Assembly (NCBI GenBank): GCA_934292805.1
Contig: CAKQXQ010000059.1
Coordinates: forward strand, 1 to 12,194
Length of the DNA: 12,194 nucleotides
Source: an uncultured Roseburia sp.
GTDB taxonomy: Bacteria > Bacillota > Clostridia > Lachnospirales > Lachnospiraceae
Reading direction: 5' to 3'
Shown here piece by piece: positions 7,086-12,194 of this stretch. The notes under the pieces were generated by a model. It was not told where the DNA came from and searched no databases. It saw only the letters and a list, made by a program, of their open reading frames with translations. Each line of letters begins with the position of its first letter. Position 1 is the first letter of the stretch. The position numbers and the translations under genes are program-made.

Positions 7086-7335
7086 TTTAAAGGATTAGGG
7101 TGTCAAAAGGTCTGCATTTAAATTTATACTAGCAGATTGCACAAAAGGAATATTCCAAGTTTCATTGTGCAAAACATTCCGCTAAGCCTCTGAAAACGTG
7201 AAGCGTGTTCAGCAGAGGCTTCCACGCTTCATGAGTCTTATCTCCATTGCACAAAAAGAAACTTTTCATATTTCTTTTGTGCAATTTGCTAATAAAGATT
7301 ATAAAGCAGACCTTTTGACACCCTAATCTTTAAAG
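7086..7335. mobile_element. direct-repeat (TSD-like) boundaries of element copy 2
   Basis: TTTAAAG occurs directly before the element (7086-7092) and directly after it (7329-7335) in the same orientation, as a 7-bp target-site duplication would. TTTAAA is itself a palindrome and a similar TTAAAG stands before copy 1. An alternative is therefore that these bases are the outermost part of the inverted repeats with a one-base indel. The duplication is suggestive rather than proven. Confidence 0.4.
7093..7328. repeat. MITE-like structured element, copy 2
   Basis: A 236-bp second copy, same orientation as copy 1 and about 91% identical (about 20 substitutions and one indel by eye). The terminal inverted repeats are perfect over 23 bp (7093-7115, 7306-7328; core GGGTGTCAAAAGGTCTGC). 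Both arm hairpins are intact: TTGCACAA/TTGTGCAA at 7137-7144/7165-7172 and at 7247-7254/7277-7284. The centre repeats the overlapping stems AAGCCTCTG/CAGAGGCTT (7184-7192, 7213-7221) and CGTGAAGCGTG/CACGCTTCATG (7197-7207, 7223-7233). Two differences from copy 1 are paired changes that keep base pairing. No open reading frame is present. It lies just after the GH3 stop codon and may serve as the operon's 3' end structure. Confidence 0.87.
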
Positions 7336-7359
7336 ATATAGAAAGTCAGTCTGAAAAAC

Positions 7360-7839
7360 TCAGTGGACAATAATATCTGCATACTGTCCCCGCACAACAG
7401 AAAGCAGGTCATCCGGATTGACGATGATCGTTGTTCCGATACGGCCGCCGCTGACATAAATGCGGTCAAAATCTCTGGCACTTTCATGAAGGATCGTTGG
7501 GAATTGTTTCTTCATGCCAAGTGGGGTGCAGCCACCGCGCACATATCCGGTAATAGCGGTGATATCTTTTACGTGGATCATCTCCACGGATTTTTCTCCA
7601 ACTGTTCTGGCCGCAGCCTTAAGATCGACTTCCTCTGCGATCGGAAGAACGAATACATAATACTGTCTGCTTTTTCCCTGCATGACAAGCGTCTTAAAAG
7701 ACTGTTCTACAGGTGCACCTGTCTTTTCGGCAGAGTGCAGTCCGTCAATAAATTCGTCACATTCATATTGAATGATCTCATAAGGAATTTTATTTTTATC
7801 AAGAATACGCATGGCATTTGTCTTTACTTCTTTGCCCAT
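7360..7839 (-). CDS. ybaK: Cys-tRNA(Pro)/Cys-tRNA(Cys) deacylase, YbaK family
   Basis: A 159-residue protein of the YbaK/EbsC group of trans-editing factors, which hydrolyse cysteine from tRNA-Pro mischarged by prolyl-tRNA synthetase. Family landmarks are GAPVEQSFKTLVMQG (41-55) containing Lys49, the conserved lysine of the active-site region, then GGCTPLGMKKQFPT (102-115), and SGGRIGTTIIVNPDDL (130-145). The length is typical for a free-standing YbaK with no extra domains. It is cytoplasmic. The start ATG (7839-7837) has AAGAGG (complement of 7848-7853) at good spacing, and a near-consensus promoter lies at 7878-7906. It is a single gene, divergent from the DUF308 operon, and it ends 31 bases from repeat copy 2. 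Gene symbol by family; no pathway link with its neighbours is apparent. Confidence 0.93.
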   Translation of the reverse strand: MGKEVKTNAMRILDKNKIPYEIIQYECDEFIDGLHSAEKTGAPVEQSFKTLVMQGKSRQYYVFVLPIAEEVDLKAAARTVGEKSVEMIHVKDITAITGYVRGGCTPLGMKKQFPTILHESARDFDRIYVSGGRIGTTIIVNPDDLLSVVRGQYADIIVH

Positions 7840-7877
7840 ATGAAAACCTCTTTTCTGATACTGATAGGATCATTGTC

Positions 7878-7906
7878 AGTCTACTCACATGTAAATTTGA
7901 TGTCAA
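7878..7906 (-). promoter_or_regulatory. sigma-A type promoter of the ybaK gene
   Basis: On the minus strand a perfect -35 TTGACA (complement of 7901-7906) is separated by exactly 17 bp from a -10-like TAGACT (complement of 7878-7883). It points at the ybaK start about 40 bases further on. Confidence 0.7.
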
Positions 7907-7934
7907 GAAAAAAATGAACAGAATATGAGAAAAA

Positions 7935-7952
7935 TTGTTAATTAATTAACAA
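7935..7952. promoter_or_regulatory. 18-bp perfect palindrome in the divergent control region
   Basis: TTGTTAATTAATTAACAA is a perfect, uninterrupted palindrome. It lies 29 bp behind the ybaK -35 box and 28 bp before the -35 region of the DUF308 promoter. The symmetry suggests a dimeric repressor site (MarR- or TetR-like). The local base composition is AT-rich, so chance contributes, and the binding protein is unknown. Confidence 0.4.
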
Positions 7953-7979
7953 AAAAGGATGAGTTTTCATTTCTGTATA

Positions 7980-8008
7980 TTTACCTTGATGAAAAAAAAT
8001 GATATGAT
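7980..8008 (+). promoter_or_regulatory. extended -10 promoter of the DUF308 operon
   Basis: TGATATGAT gives an extended -10 with hexamer TATGAT (8003-8008). TTTACC (7980-7985) is a moderate -35 at 17 bp. Initiation would fall near 8015, downstream of a TTG codon at 8012 that could otherwise be taken as the start of the next gene. This supports the ATG at 8045. Confidence 0.6.
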
Positions 8009-8044
8009 ACGTTGTATAAATATGGCGTAAGGAGTGCATTTGAT

Positions 8045-8629
8045 ATGAGAGATACATTAAAAAGAATAAAAGCGGACGTCATTTTGTCAGCTGTGTTATG
8101 TGTGGTGCTTGGTGTTGTGATGTTCGTCTGGTCTGACGAGACGATCAATGTGATCTGTATGTTTTTGGCAGCAGGACTTGTCGTTATGGGTGCTGCAGAG
8201 CTGATCAGTTATTTTATCGGTCAGAGGATGATGCCTTTTTCGGCAGTGACAGGATTGATTTTCATTCTGGTAGGAATCTGGCTGTTTACGAAGCCGGAAT
8301 ATATCGCAATGATCATTCCAATCGTGATCGGTGTGATCCTGTCTGTGCATGGAATTGTTGATATAAAGCTGGCATTTGAGTCAAAAAGCAATGGATATGA
8401 GAAATGGTGGAGCTCCATGTTGCTTGGACTCATAAGCTTTGCACTTGGAATATTATGTATCGTGAAGGCTTTTGGAGTAGCAAGCTTTGCCATGAAGTTT
8501 ATCGGTATTGCGTTGATCTATGATGGAATCTCAGACCTCTGGATCGCATCGAGAGTGATCAAGACTGCAAAGCGGATGAAGCAGGAAGCATCAGCACTTG
8601 ATGTGGAATACAAAGAGGTAGATGACTAA
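8045..8629 (+). CDS. HdeD/DUF308 family six-helix membrane protein
   Basis: A 194-residue integral membrane protein with six predicted hydrophobic helices (about 12-29, 35-58, 64-82, 87-109, 122-142, 146-170), a short basic N-terminus and a charged, acidic cytoplasmic tail ending EYKEVDD. Repeated pairs of helices rich in Gly, Ile and Val with conserved small residues fit the HdeD/DUF308 family, named from the E. coli acid-resistance protein HdeD. The molecular activity of the Firmicutes members is unknown. The start ATG 8045 has AAGGAG (8029-8034). The upstream in-frame TTG at 8012 lies before the predicted transcription start and is rejected. It is the first gene of a probable operon with the small protein 13 bases downstream and the TetR regulator. 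Confidence 0.85.
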   Translation: MRDTLKRIKADVILSAVLCVVLGVVMFVWSDETINVICMFLAAGLVVMGAAELISYFIGQRMMPFSAVTGLIFILVGIWLFTKPEYIAMIIPIVIGVILSVHGIVDIKLAFESKSNGYEKWWSSMLLGLISFALGILCIVKAFGVASFAMKFIGIALIYDGISDLWIASRVIKTAKRMKQEASALDVEYKEVDD

Positions 8630-8642
8630 GTGAGGCGTTGGG

Positions 8643-8873
8643 ATGAGACAGGAAGAATTCAAGATGGAGCGTACGGGGCTGGTTGAGATCGGGCAGGTGA
8701 TACCGATCACAGAAGGAAAGCTGCCGAACTCTTACTACTATACTTTAGGAAAAGCATATGCGATGTCTGCAAATTATCCGGTTGGTAACAGGATAAAATC
8801 CAAAGAAGGAAAAGTGGTAGACGTAAAAGAAACAGAAAAAGGATTTTTTGTAACTGTAGAATTTGATGAATAG
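8643..8873 (+). CDS. conserved-looking small protein of unknown function
   Basis: Encodes 76 residues, unrecognised. The sequence has a polar N-terminus, a segment rich in Tyr and Ala (NSYYYTLGKAYAMSANYPVG) and a C-terminal half of alternating charged and beta-forming residues (VVDVKETEKGFFVTVEFDE), suggesting a small beta-barrel-like soluble domain. There is no signal, membrane segment, Cys or catalytic motif. It lies 13 bases after the DUF308 gene and 31 before the TetR gene, so it is probably co-transcribed. The chosen ATG 8643 has GAGG at 8632-8635. A second in-frame ATG at 8664 with AGGAAG (8650-8655) is equally plausible and would give 69 residues. The frame is supported by codon use like that of its neighbours and by the operon spacing. 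Confidence 0.7.
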   Translation: MRQEEFKMERTGLVEIGQVIPITEGKLPNSYYYTLGKAYAMSANYPVGNRIKSKEGKVVDVKETEKGFFVTVEFDE

Positions 8874-8904
8874 TGTAGAATGAAACTGAGGGTATAAGAA
8901 TAAC

Positions 8905-9471
8905 ATGACTGGACAGGGAAAGAGTGCGATTGATACACTTTTGGCAGAAAGCTTTAAAGAGCTGGCAAAAAAGCATCCAATTGAAAAGATCACGATCAAA
9001 GAGATCACAGATATGGCAGGTGTGATCAGGCCGACTTTTTACAATCATTTTCAGGATAAGTATGAGCTGCTGGAATGGATCATCAAGACAGAACTTTTAG
9101 ACCCGATCGAGCCTCTGGTACAGAATGGGATGATCAACGAAGGTCTGGTTTTACTTTTTACCAATATTGAAAAAGAAAAAGAATTCTATTCAAAAGCGAT
9201 TAAGCTGGAAGGACAGAATTCCTTTGAACAGATTGCCAAGCAGTGTGTAGAGCAGGTATTATTATCCGTGATCGAGAAATCAGGCAGCGGCAAGAAAAGC
9301 AGGTATTCCTGGCTGACCCCGAAGCGAATCGCAGAGTATTATGCACAGTCTATGTGTTATGTGGTGATCACATGGATAAAGTCAGGCATGGGAATTTCCG
9401 CAAAAGAAGTAGCGGAAGTTTATGATTATATCATCAAACGTTCAATGGATGACATTATTGCAGAAATGTAA
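8905..9471 (+). CDS. TetR/AcrR family transcriptional regulator
   Basis: A 188-residue TetR-family repressor. The N-terminal DNA-binding domain (about 8-55) contains the classic helix-turn-helix KITIKEITDMAGVIRPTFYN (28-47) followed by HFQDKYELLEWI. The C-terminal ligand and dimer domain (about 70-188) is of the kind seen in DhaS-like regulators (TetR_C_8), with a YYAQSMCYVVITWIKSGM helix near 149-166. The start ATG 8905 has TGAGGG (8888-8892). It is the last gene of the DUF308 operon. Directly after its stop lie a 22-bp near-palindrome and a terminator, then a large MMPL transporter. By the usual logic of the family it probably represses that transporter and possibly its own operon; this is inference from position. 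An inducer cannot be guessed. Confidence 0.93.
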   Translation: MTGQGKSAIDTLLAESFKELAKKHPIEKITIKEITDMAGVIRPTFYNHFQDKYELLEWIIKTELLDPIEPLVQNGMINEGLVLLFTNIEKEKEFYSKAIKLEGQNSFEQIAKQCVEQVLLSVIEKSGSGKKSRYSWLTPKRIAEYYAQSMCYVVITWIKSGMGISAKEVAEVYDYIIKRSMDDIIAEM

Positions 9472-9479
9472 TCCGTTGA

Positions 9480-9501
9480 ATACATATTTTAAAATGTGTA
9501 T
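9480..9501. promoter_or_regulatory. candidate TetR operator (22-bp near-palindrome)
   Basis: The left half ATACATATTTT and right half AAAATGTGTAT are inverted repeats with a single mismatched pair. The site starts 9 bases after the TetR stop codon, and a -10-like TATAAA (9501-9506) overlaps its right edge. Size and symmetry suit a TetR dimer. Which transcript it would control is unclear, because a terminator follows at 9522. Confidence 0.5.
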
Positions 9502-9521
9502 ATAAAATAGAACAGTGGGAA

Positions 9522-9556
9522 AAGATTGAATATTTTCATATTCAGTCTTTTTTTTT
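9522..9556 (+). terminator. intrinsic terminator after the TetR gene
   Basis: An 11-bp stem AAGATTGAATA (9522-9532) / TATTCAGTCTT (9539-9549), with one G-T wobble and a 6-base loop, runs into nine T (9548-9556). It should end the DUF308-TetR transcript. It would also terminate any transcript started at the TATAAA inside the palindrome just upstream, which makes attenuation of the transporter gene conceivable. Confidence 0.8.
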
Positions 9557-9635
9557 ATCATCGTTTCAGAACAAAAATGTGCAGCTTGCAATAAAGGAAA
9601 GCTGTATCAGGCAAAAAAATAGGAGGATGATAAAT

Positions 9636-11750
9636 ATGATAAAGTTCGGAAAGGCAGTTGTAAAGCTACGGATACCGATACTGATCTTAAGCTTTTTGCT
9701 TCTGATCCCATCGGCGATCGGATATTTTAATACGCGGGTCAATTATGATATCCTGACGTATCTGCCAAAAGATATTGAGACAATGAAGGGACAGGAGATT
9801 CTGTTGGATGAGTTTGGAACAGGAGCCTTTTCTTTCTGTGTGGTAGAAGGAATGGATGCGAAAGATATCAGGACGATGAGAGAGGAAATGACGCAGGTCG
9901 ATCATGTGAAGGATGTGATCTGGTATGATTCCATTTTAGATATCAGCGTACCGATGGAGATGCTTCCGGAAGATGTTTATAATTTCTTTAACAACAAGGA
10001 TGCAGATTCGACGCTGATGGCGGTGTTATATGATACTTCGATGTCAGCGGATGAAACAATGGATGCGATCGAGGAGATACGAAGTATTGTAAAAGACCAG
10101 TGCTTCGTCAGCGGAATGTCAGCAGTTGTTACGGATACGAAAAACCTGTCAGCACAGGAGGTTCCGATCTATGTACTGATCGCAGTAGCTCTTGCTGTGA
10201 TCGTGCTTTCACTGACGATGGATTCCGCAATTATGCCTTTGTTTTTCCTGTTAAGTATTGGCATGGCGATCATTTACAACCTTGGTACGAATGTGTTTAA
10301 GGGAGAGATCTCTTATGTGACACAGGCACTTGCAGCAGTATTACAGCTCGGAGTTACCATGGATTATTCGATTTTCCTCTGGCACAGTTACGAGGAACAG
10401 CAGGAACGTTTCCCGGGCGATAAGAAGAGAGCAATGGCACATGCAATTTCCGGAACAATCACATCTGTAATCGGCAGTTCCATTACAACGGTCGCAGGAT
10501 TTATCGCACTTTGCTTCATGAGCTTTACGCTTGGTATGGATCTTGGTGTTGTTATGGCCAAAGGTGTTGTGTTCGGTGTCATCTGCTGTGTAACAGTACT
10601 TCCTTCCATGATCCTTGTTTTTGATAAAATCATTGAGAAAACGAAGCACAAACCGATTATTCCGGATCTTGGAATGATCGCAAAATGGGTAGTAAATCAC
10701 TATAAAGCTTTTGTTGTTGCATTTATTCTTATTTTAATTCCGGCTGTTTATGGTTACACACATACCGATGTATATTACGATCTTGCAGGTACCCTTCCGG
10801 AAAGCTTGGAAAGTATCACAGCGAACAATAAACTTGATTCCGAGTATGATATGGGTGCAACGCACATGATACTGGCAGACAGCAATCTTTCGTCCAAAGA
10901 TGCAAAAGCAATGTTAAAAGAGATCAAAGCAGTTGATGGTGTCAAAGCAGCTTTGGGCTACGATTCACTGATAGGACCTGGCATACCAAAGGAAGCAGTT
11001 CCGGATGATATAAAAGAGGTATTGGAGAGTGATAATTATCAGCTGATCGTTGTGACTTCCGAATATGCTGTGGCATCAGATGAGGTCAATGAACAGTGTG
11101 AAGAGATCAACAGTATTATTAAGAAATATGACGATGGGGCAATGCTGATTGGAGAGGCACCATGTACCAAAGACCTGATCGAGATTACGAACGAGGACTT
11201 TACGAGAGTCAGTGCAGTATCGATCGGAGCGATCTTTCTTATTATCTTGCTTGTATTTAAGTCAGCATCCCTGCCGGTGATCCTTGTATCAGTCATTGAA
11301 TTTGCAATATTTATCAATATGGGAATTCCATGTTACACAAAGACAACGCTTCCGTTTATCGCATCCATCGTTATCGGCACGATCCAGCTGGGAGCAACCG
11401 TCGATTACGCGATCCTTATGACGAACAAATACAAGAGGGCACGTTCCAGAGGTGCAGACAAAAAAGAATCGATCACAACCGCACTGGAGGGTTCAATCCA
11501 GTCAATTATAGTCAGTGCATTAAGCTTCTTTGCAGCAACATTTGGTGTGGGTGTGTATTCCAATATCGATATGATCAGTTCCTTGTGTTCTCTCATGGCA
11601 AGAGGTGCGATCATCAGTATGTTTGTGGTTATCTTTATCCTGCCATCCATGTTTATGGTATTCGATAAAGTGATCTGTGCAACAAGTGCAGGATTTAAGG
11701 AACGTAAGAACAGCGGAAAAATAGAACAGAAACCGGTACACAGTGTTTAA
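9636..11750 (+). CDS. MMPL/RND superfamily transporter
   Basis: A 704-residue membrane protein with the RND double architecture. TM1 (about 12-30), an extracytoplasmic domain (about 31-175) and TM2-6 (about 176-330) are repeated as TM7 (about 357-374), a second extracytoplasmic domain (about 375-525) and TM8-12 (about 525-676). The proton-relay helices carry the Asp-Tyr pair expected of MMPL proteins in both halves: GVTMDYSIFL (D243, Y244) and GATVDYAILM (D590, Y591). Such proteins use the proton gradient to export lipids, hydrophobic compounds or drugs; the cargo here is unknown. The start ATG 9636 has AGGAGG (9621-9626). A GTG at 9579 would add 19 residues containing this ribosome binding site and is rejected. 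It is probably repressed by the preceding TetR protein and co-transcribed with the exported protein 68 bases downstream. Confidence 0.93.
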   Translation: MIKFGKAVVKLRIPILILSFLLLIPSAIGYFNTRVNYDILTYLPKDIETMKGQEILLDEFGTGAFSFCVVEGMDAKDIRTMREEMTQVDHVKDVIWYDSILDISVPMEMLPEDVYNFFNNKDADSTLMAVLYDTSMSADETMDAIEEIRSIVKDQCFVSGMSAVVTDTKNLSAQEVPIYVLIAVALAVIVLSLTMDSAIMPLFFLLSIGMAIIYNLGTNVFKGEISYVTQALAAVLQLGVTMDYSIFLWHSYEEQQERFPGDKKRAMAHAISGTITSVIGSSITTVAGFIALCFMSFTLGMDLGVVMAKGVVFGVICCVTVLPSMILVFDKIIEKTKHKPIIPDLGMIAKWVVNHYKAFVVAFILILIPAVYGYTHTDVYYDLAGTLPESLESITANNKLDSEYDMGATHMILADSNLSSKDAKAMLKEIKAVDGVKAALGYDSLIGPGIPKEAVPDDIKEVLESDNYQLIVVTSEYAVASDEVNEQCEEINSIIKKYDDGAMLIGEAPCTKDLIEITNEDFTRVSAVSIGAIFLIILLVFKSASLPVILVSVIEFAIFINMGIPCYTKTTLPFIASIVIGTIQLGATVDYAILMTNKYKRARSRGADKKESITTALEGSIQSIIVSALSFFAATFGVGVYSNIDMISSLCSLMARGAIISMFVVIFILPSMFMVFDKVICATSAGFKERKNSGKIEQKPVHSV

Positions 11751-11818
11751 AATGTCAGGTGTACAGAAATCAGGAAAGACAGGAAAGATTCAGCAAAAAG
11801 AAAGGCAGTGTGGAGAAT

Positions 11819-12194
11819 ATGAAATTACCAGAATTAAAGAAACATTTTAAAAATAAATACATGATCCGTATCGTGGCAGGTGTTCTTGTAGTTGCTATGG
11901 TTGGAACCGGGGCAGCAGCGTATGAATGGAGTGGTGCTTCCATGAAGGGAGCAGGACAGACTGTTAAAACAGTAGTAGAAAATATCAGCACAAAAGAATA
12001 CGCAGCAGAAGACAGTGAGAAGAAACTGACAGATGCATTAAACAGCAGCTTAAAGATTGACGAAGTAGATATCGGAAAAGAAGAAACCGTTTATGTAATT
12101 TCTGACAGTAACGGAAACGTAACCAATACAATCGTATCCGATCACCTGATCAATAAAGAGGAGCAGTCTTCTTTGAAGGATATGACAGATCTTT
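11819..12194 (+). CDS. N-terminal part of an exported or membrane-anchored protein (partial)
   Basis: Open from ATG 11819 to the window end (125 codons, no stop). A lysine-rich N-terminus (KLPELKKHFKNKY) precedes one hydrophobic segment at about 16-35, serving as signal peptide or anchor. The extracytoplasmic part continues with a charged helical stretch and ETVYVISDSNGNVTNTIVSD (89-108). I recall a similar TVYVxSDxNGN motif in large exported proteins found next to MMPL transporters in Lachnospiraceae; this is memory, not a search. GGAG (11812-11815) is close to the start, with AAAGG further up. It lies 68 bases after the transporter gene with no terminator seen between, so an operon is likely and the protein is a candidate partner of the transporter. 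Confidence 0.8.
   Translation, partial: MKLPELKKHFKNKYMIRIVAGVLVVAMVGTGAAAYEWSGASMKGAGQTVKTVVENISTKEYAAEDSEKKLTDALNSSLKIDEVDIGKEETVYVISDSNGNVTNTIVSDHLINKEEQSSLKDMTDL

Noticed and set aside
7363..7917. 184-codon plus-strand reading frame opposite ybaK
   Set aside because: Lies over the clear YbaK gene in the opposite strand; composition is that of an antisense frame and it crosses the ybaK promoter.
8012..8044. TTG at 8012 as start of the DUF308 protein
   Set aside because: It lies at or before the likely transcription start given the -10 at 8003-8008, whereas ATG 8045 has AAGGAG at good spacing.
9579..9635. GTG at 9579 as start of the MMPL transporter
   Set aside because: The extra 19 codons include the AGGAGG that serves the ATG at 9636, and the extension is polar and unlike MMPL N-termini.

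Overview
The window looks like a chromosomal segment of a gut-type Lachnospiraceae (Firmicutes/Clostridia). This rests on AG-rich Shine-Dalgarno sites, moderate GC, small proteins resembling DUF4250 and DUF6472 that I associate with this family, a cytoplasmic GH51/GH3 glycosidase pair, and an MMPL transporter followed by an exported protein. The genus cannot be fixed from the sequence alone.

Layout. Positions 1-589 hold at most the last 22 codons of an unidentified gene, a clear intrinsic terminator, and a strip with a perfect operator-like palindrome and a strong ribosome binding site but no intact gene. Then come a YgjP/M48-type metallopeptidase (590-1162, +), a DUF4250 protein (1175-1357, -) with a large hairpin upstream of it, and a Cys-rich DUF6472-like protein (1570-1743, +) that abuts, tail to tail with no gap, an AraC-family regulator (1744-2553, -). 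The regulator is divergent from a two-gene saccharide operon: GH51 alpha-L-arabinofuranosidase (2980-4476) and a domain-permuted GH3 glycosidase (4565-7072). Both enzymes lack signal peptides, so the operon should act inside the cell on imported arabinose- or xylose-containing oligosaccharides. The AraC protein is the obvious candidate regulator.

The most unusual item is a roughly 235-bp non-coding element present twice in the same orientation (2571-2805 and 7093-7328), bracketing the GH51-GH3 operon. It has 23-bp terminal inverted repeats, long inverted arms with nested hairpins, and a central domain with two overlapping stems. The copies are about 91% identical, and two of their differences are paired changes that preserve base pairing. 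It is MITE-like, but the paired changes suggest the folded form matters. Copy 1 lies immediately behind the ribosome binding site of the AraC gene.

The right part holds a YbaK-type Cys-tRNA(Pro) deacylase (7360-7839, -). Divergent from it is a probable operon of a six-helix HdeD/DUF308 membrane protein, a small unknown protein and a TetR regulator (8045-9471). The two directions share a 95-bp control region with good promoters and an 18-bp perfect palindrome. After a second palindrome and a terminator comes a 704-residue MMPL/RND transporter (9636-11750), followed by the start of an exported or membrane-anchored protein that runs off the end of the window.
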